From Deuterostichococcus epilithicus (Eukaryota; Chlorophyta; Trebouxiophyceae; Prasiolales; Stichococcaceae): DNA of 64,000 nucleotides. Location: the NCBI GenBank assembly GCA_033439295.1, contig JAVTLE010000008.1, forward strand, positions 682,001 through 746,000, written 5' to 3'. The notes under the pieces are model-generated. The model did not search any database and was not told the origin of the DNA. It worked only from the letters and a program-made list of their open reading frames with translations. The position numbers and the translations under genes were made by a program. Positions 53,401-64,000 of the stretch are shown here, piece after piece (the stretch's first letter is position 1; the number at the start of each line of letters is the position of its first letter).

Positions 53401-56400
53401 GATCAAGCGCATTGCCAAACATAGAGGAATCGGTAGATGTCGCCTTCCGCGGGAACATGCAGCGCCAGCACCTGAGACAGACCCAGACGATCGCACTCAC
53501 ACGCGACTATACTGCATCGATCCTGTTGTCAGTCTGACAGAGACTCACTGCGAGAAGCTGCTGGCTCATGGCATAGCTGTTGGTGTGTGCGCTGCCGTTC
53601 GTGAACAGCATGCCCGCCGCGCCGCAGCCGCCCCTGACGCCATAGCCGCGCTGGCCCCGCTGGGCAGCAGGCTGCATGCATGCCGCCAGTGCCGCCGGCG
53701 CATTGCCCACGGGCACAGCATGCTCCTGGCCTGCATCGCACCAGGGTCTCGAGTTAACAGAACGCAGCCCAGCACAGTGCCAGGTTCCGACCCCGCAGGA
53801 AACAGCCGGACCGGCTGCTGTGCCAGCAGCCCTCGTGCATGAGCAAGCAATCGCTGCCAGCGCAACGCACCAAAGCGCTTGAGGGTCAGGTCCATCCTCG
53901 GGGCGGTCGGGTCTATGTTGACCTTGAGGATGCTCTGCAGAGAGGTAGTGATAGTGACTTCGAACCCGCCGTCTAAGCACATTGGCGCTGCAGGCTGTGC
54001 GCAAGCGGCAACGCCGGTCCTACTTGCCTAGCTGTGTGAGCGCAGGGTGCAGGCGTCAAACCAGATGCAGGCGCGCACCAGCACGGCCGCGACCGCCAGG
54101 ATGGGCAGGAGCAGCGTCATGACGGCGCCGCGCACGTCCCGGCTGGCCACCAGCGCCCGCTTCCGCACCATCTCCCTGAAGCAGCGGGCCTGCCGCCGCG
54201 CTGCGCCGCCGGGCTGCCGCCGCGGCTGCGCCCCGCCCTGCGTGCCAGACGCGGCTGTCGTCGCGCCGCCGGGGGGCTCGCCGCCGGGCAGCCCGCCTGC
54301 GCCGGGGCCGCTGCCAACCGGCTCGCAGAGGCCATCGGCATCGTGTGCGGCCCGGCTAGGCTGCTGCCCCCCTTCCTGCCAACTGCCCTTCTGCAGAGGC
54401 TGCTGCTCCTGCCGCTCGCTGGAGGCGCCGTCTTGCAGGCCGTTCCGCATCGGCTGGCTGCCGGCAGGTGCATCGCTGCTGCACGAGGTGTGCGCCGCGC
54501 GGGCAGCGGCCAAGTGGCCGTCCGCCGGCGCCGCGAGCCCTGCAGCGGCTGCGTCGGCTGCCGGCACGCCGTCCACTGACGTCGGCGATGCCGCTGCTGC
54601 GGATGCGGCCGCTGCTGCTGATGAAGCGCCGGTGTCGCTGCTGTCGCCCGCTGGAGGTGAGGTGGTGCGCAGAAACACCTCCTCCAGGGTGGGCGTCGAA
54701 AGTCCCCAGTGCACAAGGCCCAGGCGCTCTCCTGATTGACCCAAGCACAGCGTCCGTCACATGACACACTCCTGAGGCTCCTGAGTGAACAGCGGAACAT
54801 GGGGGAAAGAGCAATGTGCTCTGAGCGACGTGCTGTTGGTAGAGTGCTGATGATCCATAGGCGATGTGTCCGTCGAGCCGGGCGCATTCGAGATCCGATG
54901 ATGCGACGACGCTGAGCAACAGGCACCACCTTGTGCCTCGACAGCGTCCAGCAGGTCGGGGAAGGCGGGAGCAGAGGACGCGGGGAGCTGAAAGACCAGC
55001 TCCCCGCCGCAGGCGCGCATCACCGCGGCGCCGGGCACCCGGCCCGCCACCAGGCACTCGATGCTGGCAGCGTCGATCGGCCTGTCCACCGCCGTCGTCA
55101 CCGTCAGCGTGTAGCCGTCGCCATACTGCTCCTGTGTGAGGTGGGAAAGAAATTTTCGAAAGACTTTAGCGACTTTTGGGACTCCTGGACACATCTTGGG
55201 ATTTTGTTTGTGGGTGAGGCGATCGCCGACTGGCTGACCAGGCGTCACCTGTGACCACATTGACGGCTGGTGACGCACCCCATGCCAGGTCGCCTCAACG
55301 GCCGCCCTCGCTGTCCACACATGCAGCTGCCGAACGGAACGGCGACCAATCTGAAGCTCCTGCGGCGGCAGCACAGCGGAGCAAGGCCGGCGGGAACGCG
55401 TGCCTTCAGGCTGAGGGAGGGGCCGTGGCACACGAGGCGACCGGCGGCCACGATCGCGACACTGTCCGCCAGCAGGTCCGCCTCATCCATGTAGTGCGTC
55501 GTCAGCAGCACCGCGCAGCCGCGGCGCACCGACCGCAGCAGCGTGCGCAGGCCCTGCCGCGCCACAGCGTCCATGCCTGCAGCAGAGTGCAGAGATTTCC
55601 ATGACCACACGGCTCCAGGGTCGGTGCACACAACTCTGAGCTCTCCACACAGCTCGGCAGCCTACCTGCGTTTTGACAAGCCGTCTTCAGCACAGCACAG
55701 CACAGCACAGCACCGGCACCTCAGCGTGCGGTCACAGCATGTCCTTGGTCATGCATCTGCTTCCCGTTGATGCATCCACTGCTGATGGCCGACGCTGCTC
55801 ACCAGTCGTAGCAGCATGGACTGCACCAGAGTGCGCAGCAACTGCCTGCAAGCGCCCACCTGAGGAGCACTCGTCCAGGATGACGACCGCAGGCGCGCCT
55901 AGCAGTGCAATGCCGACCTGCAGACCATCGAGCAAATCGTTGAAGCCAATTTTGTGCTGGTGAGACATATCCATTGACAAGCGCATTGCCATCTCAACCA
56001 GCATGGTGTGGTCTTGCCGATACATGCACTGCCCTGAGGTGCAAATCATGGACAACGACACCAGAAGACTCGCTGATCGTCACTGTGCAGTGCGGCTGTC
56101 ACCAGTACCGGGGACCCCGTCGCCCACCTGCAGCTTGCGCTTCATGCCGCCCGAGAGCGCCGCCGCTGGCGCCGACAACTTCTTGTCCAGGTCCACTGCC
56201 TCTGCCATCGCTGCCACCGCGGCGTGCGCCTGGGCACCTGTGCGGCATGCGAATGCTTGAACCGCAGGTCATTGGAGTTCACCCATTCGTGCACTGTTCC
56301 CTCTCTCCTTAAACTTTCGCACTGCATTTGCCACTTGGCCACTGAGAGCCCTGTCTGATGTGTGCTAGGCACGCTGCATCTGCAGCAGCCGCTGCCGCCG

Positions 56401-59400
56401 CATCTGCAAGGCCTCTTGCGTGTGGTGCAATGCAGCGCAGCAAAGATGACATGAAATACCGCCGCCATCCAGCCCACGTGCAACCCGATTGCCGCCCACC
56501 TGACATGCCGCGGATGGCGGCGTACAGGCCCAGGTGCTCCGCGACGGTGAGGCTTTCGAAGAGGACATTCCGCTGCGGGCACAGCCCCACGCTTGCGCGC
56601 TGCACCGCACCCGCCTCCCGAACCACGCTGTGCCCCGCCAGCAGCGCGTCACCCCCGCTGGGCTGCAGCATGCCTGCGCGGCACGTCAGAGACAGTGCTC
56701 AGTGCAGGGCAGCCCCGCCAGGCGGGAGCCGGTCCCGGGCCATGCAGCCTCTTCCGGCCTCGACCTCCAAGCTGTCCAGGTCACTGCTGGCGCCCAGATG
56801 CGTGTCACCTCACAGCAACAGAAAGTTTCGGAGCCCACATATAAGAGTAGCTGCCACACAGAGCACATGTGGCCAGTGAGGCGAGGCGCACCTGTGAGAA
56901 TGGCCACGAGCGTGCTCTTGCCTGCGAAACAGTCACGAATGTGGGCCTTGGCGAGCATGCGGCCACCGGCAGCTTTGAGGCGAGTGCTCAGGCAGGTCTG
57001 CCCCAGCAGCAACCATGCAGCGCTGCCATTCATGCAGGGGCCGACCTCACCTGCGCCGTTGTGCCCCAGCAGCGCGCAAATCTGGCCGCTGTGCATGTCC
57101 AGCGACACGTCCCGCAGCGCCTGCGTGTGCCCGTAAGCCTTGGAAAGCCGCTGGATGCGCACCGCCACATGCTGCTGCAGTGAAGGGCTGCCGGCGTCTG
57201 GGCCCGCGGACTCGGCGGCGCCGTCTGCTGCTGCCTCGCTGCCGCCTGTGCACCTCCTCACAGCAGCTTTACCAGGTTTGCCGTCGCATTGCAGCTGCAC
57301 AGACTTGTGCGGACTTGTGGTCGATCCGTACTCAGAAGTACGCTGCGTCACTTTCGAGCAGCCATGATCCCAGCCTCTGCAGCTGCACCACGCACTCACC
57401 AGTCTGAAGCCGCAGATAGGGGACTGCAGGCGTGGAGCGAAGACGCCGCGGAAGCAGCTCTTGCAGCCACCGCTGCATTTGATCGCCATGCTGCTGCCTG
57501 CACCACAGCACACCAGCCAGTAACCGAGCTTTCTGGCACCAACCTGCCATCAGCCTGCCTCCTGACGTTTGCCATCCAGCCTGAACGTCATTGTCCAATC
57601 GATGCTGCATACAGCGTTCCATTCTGCCTGCAACCGGCACAGGCTCTAGAAGATCCACCGGTGTAAGATGATGTTCAGCACGGGAGCATGCATGCGGAGG
57701 GGAGCGTGCCAGTAGGAGGGACGCAGCACGAAGGCCCAGTGCTGGCGTGGCCCGTAACCGCCGACAAGCACCCGATCCAGGTACCAGGCAAGCGCCGCGT
57801 ACAGCTTGGCATCGAGCAGCAGCAGCCTGCAACGCCACGGCATGATTGAGTCTGATGTCATATGTTTCAGGATAGTGTGATTGCCTGCTTGACGTCCACC
57901 AGTGGCATCCTGCAGCAGCACAGCAGCCATTGGAGCGATGTGAAGCAGAACAGTGCTGCGCCAGCACTGCGCTGTCCGGTCACGATCTGCACAAAGCAGC
58001 GTCCAGCTTGGCAACGAGCAGCAGCAGCCTGTGCCGGTACAGCGGCTGTCTGACTCAGGGGAGCATCAGACCTTGAGGTTGTCAAATTAGAACTGATCGG
58101 CAGCGGCAGTGGCGGCGCAGGTGAGCCATGCTCGATGAAGGATGCCAAACAGGCCCTGACGGCGTGAAGACAGCACATCGATGTTGCCGGCCGGTCGCAA
58201 GGATTGGAAGCGCACCCCAGGATGGCACCCATGGGGAAGGGGTCGGCGAAGACGGCGCTCCAGGTGGCGCCTGCGTTGGAGCCCTCGTACTGCGCCAGCA
58301 GGTCCGCCGCAAAGGTGAAGGCAGTCGGCGCTGCCAGCGAGGCCAGAACCTTTGCGTAGATCGCCTGCGGCTCGCCTGCAGCGGGCAGCACAACCGTCAG
58401 CAGAGTGCGGCCAATGCCAAGGTGAGCAGTGCGGATGTATTGAGCTCGTCGAAAACTTGCAGAGCAGCCTCGGACAACCATGTGCAACCATGTACGGGTG
58501 TTGACGTAGCGGTGTGCCGCTTTTTGTAAAATAATGAAAACAAAATAATAAACATATTACGATAATTATCTAAAGAAAATCCTTTATGAAACACAGGCAC
58601 TCACCTGTCCGGAAGAAGACGTAGCGCGGCAGCAGGAGGCAGAAGTGCATCAGGGGCCCTGCGATGGCCGCTATCTTGGCGCGCGAGAACACGCTGGCTA
58701 CCAGCATGCCGAAGGACAGCTCCGCCGCAGAAAACGCTAGCAGCAGCACCTGCAGCAGCGGCACGTTATCAGCACCAGCATGGATCCGCACCCGTCCTTT
58801 CGCACAACCCGCTTGGCGTGTCCATGACCATGCACACGACAAAGCCGTTCCTCACCAGCTGAACATATGCGGACCACAGGAGGAAGTGGATTTGCGTGCC
58901 GACAATGGGAGGAGAAAAGGGGGACGTCCGACCCGGATCGCACCAGCAGCAGCGACGGCTGTGTGTTTCTGAGGAAGGAGGCGCAGCAGACGGCGGTGAC
59001 CGCCAGGCTGACGATGAGCAGGATGATGGAGTAGGTTATGGCCCAGGCGGCCGGCTGCACCCACAATTGCATCCCCTGGATAGACATCAAGTCGCGTGTT
59101 CCACCTTCCTTCTCCTCCACCACACCCCTGCGCAGGAGCAGAAATAACGTGGGTCAGTGTCAAAGCTCAGCTCACACGAAGGAGGAAGAAGGATGAGTTC
59201 GTGCGAACCTCAGCGGCAGACCGTGTCACATTTGGAGCAATGAGGCTGTTGCGCCTCACAAAGCAAATGGGCTTGGTGGGTGCATCCACAAGCAGCTTGA
59301 TTGAAATGCAGTCATACTGGGCCGCAGTGCACACCGGATGAGCATGGCCAACGGGTACACCAGCGACAGTGCCATGATCAGCCCGAGCATGGGGCCGACA

Positions 59401-62358
59401 GCATCGTAGAACCTGTTATGGATGAAGGCGGCCTGGATGCAGCGATACGACTATGAGATGTAACAACCACAACAGGTTCGCGATGCAGCTGCAGAATGGC
59501 ATGTGCTGCACGCAGCTGGCTGACGATGCAGCCATGTCATTTAACGGTTGCGGAGGCGACACCGCGACTTGCCGTTGGGAAAGGGGCGCTCCAGACTGTC
59601 CACGACCGACCGTCGGCACCGGCAGAGGCGCCGGCCGGACTGCCGGGCAGCGGCAGCGTGAGGGCTGTGTCGTGAGACGCTGCCTGCTTCAGCACGTAGC
59701 CGTCGATGGCGCTCTGCAGGCATGACAGACATGCGTAAACCAGGCGCAAGCGGTCACTCGGCGGCTTGTTGAGGGGCGAGGCTCATGTTCAAGCTCGGTG
59801 CATTCCTCCAAAGGCACGAGGCACCTGAATGCTCAGGAAGCCGCTCGAGATATACTCCTTGTAGTGTACCTGCATACATACAGCGTGCAGTCAGGCACCC
59901 TTCCGGATGACATCACGACACCTTGCCGTGCCAGAAGCATTCCACAATGAGCGTTGCCTCTGTGATGACAGTGCAAATTGGCCTGTCAACGCCTGGCAGG
60001 GCGTTGCCCATCTTGCAGGTAAGCACATGCATCCCGCAGGCGAGCACATGCGGCGAATCGCGGGTTGCACAGCTAGGTGAACATGCGGCAGCGCGAGGAA
60101 GTTTCACCCGCAGGTGGCGCGACCACTTGTTGACTGGCAACCAAGTTCGAGGGACAGTTGTGTAGTTCATTCTTATCGTGTAATGACTTGACGACTTGAA
60201 GGTGACCAGTGCCCACAGCCGCTCGGGCGAATGAAGTGCATACTGCTCGCCCTCCTCCTGCACAGTTCCGAAACAAGATATTACAAAGGGTTTGGAAGGG
60301 CGAAAAGCATGTGCTGCGCCCTGTTCAGAGCGCTTGGATTCGGGGAGCTGACGGCATGCAGCTTGCTTGAGCAGGCAGCTTTCACGTGTGGCGCAAAGAA
60401 ACCCAGAGTCACTGAGCCAGTGAGGGTGTGAAGCGGAATGCGGGCGTGGCGGTGCGGGTCGCCAGCAGGTTGGAGGGGCCAGGGGCCCGCACCTCGGTGG
60501 CGAAGACGCCGTGGAAGGCCTCCGAGAAAAACTCGTGGCTACCTGCCATGTACTCCGCAAAGCGCAAAACTTCGGGCGTCGCCGGCGCGAAAGCGATCTT
60601 CCCCAGGTCCAGGAGGTTTCCCAACAGGTTCCAACCCTGCTCCAGGACACGAACACAAAGTTGAAACGAAAGCTGCGCCACAGCGATGGTGCCACTGCGG
60701 CGTCTGCAGGCACCGCCGAGTGCGCTGCGTTCCCTCGTGCCGTGTCATACGAGTTCCTCGCACCCAGTGCCGCCGCGCGCCCCGTAGAGCGTCTGCCGCG
60801 CCAGGCGCGCTGCTGAGCGCAGCGTTGATGCCCTTGTGCAGCGCCACGAACTCGTCGAAGGTGAAAATGGGCAGTGGCCTGCAACGCGTGACCAGATGTA
60901 AGACAGAGACGGATGGAGACGTGGATATTGCTTCTGTAAAGCAGACCGATGCCGTGGTAATAGCATTGGAACCTCGCCTCCGGTCAGCGCTTGGTGTTGA
61001 GCCTTGTACGGCGAATGGCTAGCGCGTGCATACAGGAACACAGAGCCGGATGAATGTATGACTGACCCATTGCCATCGATGAAGCCCTGCAGCGCCTGCA
61101 GCGCCACAGTCGACGCCAGCGCGCCGGAGTCGCCGCCCTGCAGCGCGTCCTGCACACAGTCCGCAAAGGCCGCCTGCCGCTCCGGCGTCGCGGAGTTGCC
61201 CTGGGACGCCAGCGCGGCTGCCACCACGTCGGCGACAGCGCCTGCAGCCATGCGCCCAGGGCTGCATCAATGATGCCAGATTGTCGGAGACTGTTAGTGC
61301 GCAGGGCAAGTGCCCAGCTGTGGAGCCGGGTGATGCAGCAAGCTGCATCGCTACCAACCTGACTGGAGCAGGGCCTGCCACACTGACGTGTTCGCGCTGC
61401 CGCTCGACACCAGCGCGGCGGCGGCCTCAGCGAAGGCGCCCGCTGCAGCCGGCCGCAGGGTGCCGTTGCCCGCGCCGCCGCCGGCGCCGCGGGCGGCGCT
61501 ATCCGGCAGCGGCCGCGGAGGCTCAGCGCAGTTCACCAGGCTGCTGGTGCCTCGGTCGACGAAGACCGCCGTGCAGGGCCGCTGCGTGATGTTGGCGCCC
61601 CGAAACTGCACCGGACGCTGACAGAAGAAGGGCACGCAGGCCGCCGCCGGGACAGCCGGGCAGTTTGCAGCAGCGCACGGGTTTTGCGCGCACCGCACGC
61701 CTGGAAACTGAGTGCCGCACGGCACCTCCCCCGGCACTGCAGCAAGGCGGCAGCCGGCTCAGCAGCAGGTTGGCGCCGCGAACACCGTGACACATTGCTG
61801 GGGTTTTGCAACAAGGCACTGGCATCAGCTGCTGCTGCACCGCACCTGTCGGACCGGGCCAGCGCTGCATGCTGCGGGCTGCGTCAGGGGTGCTAGCGCC
61901 ACCGCCGCTGCGGAGGTAGGCGCCGCACAGCTGCAGGTCTGACGCCGCCCCCGTCCGCAGCAGCTCCCGCGTCATATTGTGCAGCAGCTCCGCGGTGTCG
62001 CCGGCGTATATCTGTCGATTCAGGCAGGTTTGGATCCCTTTCAGGTGGGTGCTGCCTGTGCCATGTCTGGCGGGCACTCTTCAGCCCGGCCAGGACCTTC
62101 AGGAGTACGTCTGAGTACGAGTATAGCCTCCCTGGCAAGCATGCAGTCGCGTCGGCGCCCGAGGGCTGCGCTCACCCGCGACTGGTAGTTGTCGGAGTGC
62201 ACCAGGCCGTATGCCAGCAGCAGGGCGGACATGAGCACAATGGGGCTGAGGACCTCCGCCACGGTGTTACCCCACGCCCGCGTCTTCAGGAGCCATTGCC
62301 GCCACAGCAGCGCCTGCGTCAGCAGCGACCAACTATGGTCAGGGTGCACACTGTGCAT
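47449..62358 (-). CDS. Full-size ABCA-subfamily ABC transporter
   Basis: Lipid-exporter family protein with two TMD-NBD halves, spread over more than 30 exons in 14.9 kb. N-terminus: MHSVHPDHSWSLLTQALLWR, then first membrane helix (62230s). A large Cys-rich, Ala-rich luminal loop covers 62030-60410, then LWALVTFKSSSHYTIRMNYT (60210), then helices at 59430-59340, 59090-58970, 58750-58610 and 57830-57710. NBD1: Walker A ALLGHNGAG+KSTLVAIL (57070 and 56920), VGLCPQRNVLFESLTV (56580), signature LSGGMKRKLQ (56145), Walker B VVILDECSSG (55880), H-loop LLTTHYMDEADLL (55490). Linker 54735-54180. TMD2 54170-50680, including LTQEESLQLDTVLAVLAAIF and MQLISGCSPAAYW. NBD2: GFLGSNGAGKTTTLSIVAGR (49610), TYSGGNKRKLSLAIAL (48720/48530), LLLDEPSSGMDP, VVLTTHSMEE (48170). 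C-terminus SYSLSQPTLEQVFVNVVGGD, TAG at 47449. An alternative first exon starts at 62534. Confidence 0.93.
48901..49080. repeat. Three ~60-bp tandem repeats in an ABCA intron
   Basis: Units begin near 48901, 48961 and 49021, each with CACCGCCTGCCTGAA then CTAGG(T/C)AT and TGTTGCACG. They lie between NBD2 exons and are not coding. Confidence 0.85.
50589..50632. repeat. Imperfect ~22-bp direct repeat in an ABCA intron
   Basis: TCAAAATTGAGCTACAACT followed by TCGAAATTGAGCTGCAACT, in an A/T-richer part of the intron upstream of the 50500 exon. Confidence 0.7.
52283..52326. repeat. Exact 22-bp tandem duplication in an ABCA intron
   Basis: Two identical adjacent copies, 52283-52304 and 52305-52326, each beginning ACACGACAGCCCACGGAG. 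Confidence 0.9.
58520..58593. other. AT-rich 74-bp island in an ABCA intron
   Basis: A stretch of mostly A/T (contains ATAATGAAAACAAAATAATA) within GC-rich sequence. Its composition differs from all surrounding introns; possible organellar DNA fragment. No similarity search was possible. Confidence 0.55.
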
Positions 62359-62984
62359 GGTCGGTCATGCTGAGTGAGCTGAACGTCAGATGTAAGATGA
62401 GGCGCCGAGATGCTTGTGGCAACAGCGGGGATGCGCCATATATAGCGCGCCTTGAGCTGCTGAACGCCCAACTGCCAGCCCGTCGCAGCGGATCCGGAGA
62501 CCTCTGAGTTCTGTGCCTCAGACATGCTGCTCATGTGTCAAGTTCTATGCGCAGGCTCTCCCGCCGCACGCGGATGACCTCGCCGCATGCTGACGTCGAT
62601 TGCAAAGCTGACAACGTCTGATGTGGGCAGCCTTTATGGAAGTCTCAGCTAGGCATGCGCAATGAGATAGCGGACACGCGAGAAGTCTGGTATTGATTCT
62701 TGCGTGTCACACTCCGACTTGACCAGCTTGATGTTGCCTCGCTTTTCACCTGATCAACGCAGCGTCACCAGCCGCTAGTATTGCTCCGACACTGTTGCAA
62801 ATGAGCAATGCAGCTTCTCTCAGCTGCCTAAACGAGAGTGCGTGCAATGCCAGCCAGTCCGGCCGCCCTGAAGCAAAATGCCTGCACTTGAATTTGTGTT
62901 GAGCGCATGAGAATGGCAGAGGTCTCGTACTGTCAGATTGCATTGATATGCTAAGAGAGCGGGCGAAATTGCTGTTGGGAGGAG
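62359..62984. promoter_or_regulatory. Bidirectional upstream region, ABCA and ATP/ADP translocase
   Basis: 626 bp between the chosen divergent starts (450 bp if ABCA starts at 62534). No other coding exon recognised. Confidence 0.45.
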
Positions 62985-64000
62985 ATGCTGGGTCGGACGG
63001 CGATCCCCACTCGCATCATTTCCCAGCATCGCTTCAGAAATTGTCCTGCACTCCCCCTGCAGCAGGCTCGCAGCACAGGGCCGGCGGCGCACTCGGCAGC
63101 CACACACGCGCCTGCACAGTGCCAGATCGTTCATCTACGGCGAGCCAGGCACCTACCGGCAGACAGCACATGGCACAGCAGGCGGCCGGCCGCGAGGCGG
63201 CAACCGTGGGTGCTGTGTGCAGCCGGCAGCGCATCGGCAGGCAGCCGAGAACACACGTCGCTGCAGCCAGGCGCCCGAGGCGGTGCTGCCGGGCTCGCTA
63301 AGGACACCTGGTCCCTCCTCCAGAAGCAGATTGAGAAGCTCGACGGTGCGGCAGCGGCAGCGGCGGCGGCATGCTGCTGGCACACAGAGCACCGAGCACC
63401 AGATCTAGAACACTTGGAATTTCGACAATGTTGAGTCGTGGACTTACGTCTTACGTCTCTACCAACCGTGTACACAGGACAATGGGCCAAATTTCTGCCG
63501 ATGGTCCTCTTATTCTTCTTCATGTCAGGTGATGCGCAGTTGTCCTGTGTCCAGCCTGTGCGCCGCCTGCTAGTGAGCAGCGTTGTCTCACAGCCTCGAT
63601 ACTCTGAGCCCTTTGTCTTTTGCTCCGGCAGTCGTCAACACCATCATTGACAGGTGCTGCTCATCAGGGTTTACACAGCACAGGCTGCCGACATCATGCC
63701 TGGTGTCGTCGGCGCGGCTTGCCTACCCCCTAAGTGAAAAGAGCACGTTCTGCATTTCCTGATGCTCATTTTGTGAACTGACCCGAGGACTCCTCTGAAT
63801 CCCGCAGCCTGAAGGACTCGCTGGTTATCACAGCCGTCGGGGGCAGCACGGCCGTCATACCCTACCTCACGGGTGAGACTCCAGCATTGGTGTCGGCACA
63901 TGCAGCTTTTGGGTCGCCCCGTCTGCGCAGATGGAGTGTCAGTGCGTCATTGCAGCTTCGGCGGGACACATGCTGCCTGACATCTTGACGCCCCGGCACT
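62985..64000 (+). CDS. Plastid-type ATP/ADP translocase (NTT/TLC family), 3' end outside window
   Basis: Nucleotide antiporter of the plastid inner envelope, exchanging cytosolic ATP for stromal ADP; shared with Chlamydia and Rickettsia. Exons seen: 62985-63345, 63478-63528, 63632-63653, 63808-63872, phases consistent. Exon 1 starts MLGRTAIPTRIISQHRFRNC, a Ser/Arg/Ala-rich transit-like peptide, ending TWSLLQKQIEKLD. Then GQWAKFLPMVLLFFFMS (first membrane helix), VVNTIID, and SLKDSLVITAVGGSTAVIPY, the hallmark RDTKDSLVVTA...AEVIPFL region of the family. The next exon after 63872 is not resolved before the window ends. Confidence 0.88.

Noticed and set aside
54047-54739. 230-aa plus-strand Ala/Pro-rich ORF
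   Set aside because: Antisense to the low-complexity linker between the two ABCA halves, which is in frame with the LSTPTLEEVFLRTT motif.

Overview
This window is nuclear DNA of a green alga. The genes are dense, GC-rich and split into many short exons (about 60-200 bp). Most introns begin GTGCG, GTGAG or GTGGG and end CAG. Several putative 3' ends carry TGTAA, the chlorophyte polyadenylation signal. Plastid-type genes (Rubisco accumulation factor RAF1, a double-domain CPN20 co-chaperonin, a plastid-type ATP/ADP translocase) place it in Viridiplantae. The alanine-rich proteins and intron style suggest a trebouxiophyte or related chlorophyte, which is inference. I assembled exons by hand from splice sites, reading phase and family similarity, so many ORFs in other frames are shadows.

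Layout: a ribokinase 3' half (+, 54-1458); two tandem U-box genes (-, 1765-9780), the distal copy looking decayed; a FemAB/GNAT-like COG3146 (DUF482) protein (+, 10739-13880); a short-chain dehydrogenase (-, 14085-15628); a coiled-coil protein (+, 16061-19431); a Sec14/CRAL-TRIO protein (-, 20057-22040); an unusual nuclease-fold-plus-kinase-like gene with a repeated exon (-, 22849-25643); plastid CPN20 (+, 26025-27714); a lysophospholipid acyltransferase (+, 28346-30553); IMP-specific 5'-nucleotidase ISN1 (-, 31121-34917); RAF1 (+, 35304-38923); a DUF2237 protein with a 21-bp microexon (-, 39379-40671); ALG14 (+, 41077-42341); a helical protein I do not recognise, with a transposon-like insertion (-, 43214-47003); a full-size ABCA transporter (-, 47449-62358); and the 5' part of an ATP/ADP translocase (+, 62985-end).

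Much of the window alternates between divergent pairs sharing 0.38-0.63 kb upstream regions and convergent pairs. CPN20 and RAF1 both serve Rubisco biogenesis and lie about 8 kb apart. The other genes are mixed housekeeping functions (nucleotide salvage, N-glycosylation, lipid remodelling, lipid transport) with no obvious common pathway. The most unusual items are the 279-bp inverted-repeat element that breaks an exon, the nuclease/kinase-like gene with a degenerate exon array, the decayed U-box tandem copy, an exact hairpin in an intron, the microexon, and several GC-AG introns.
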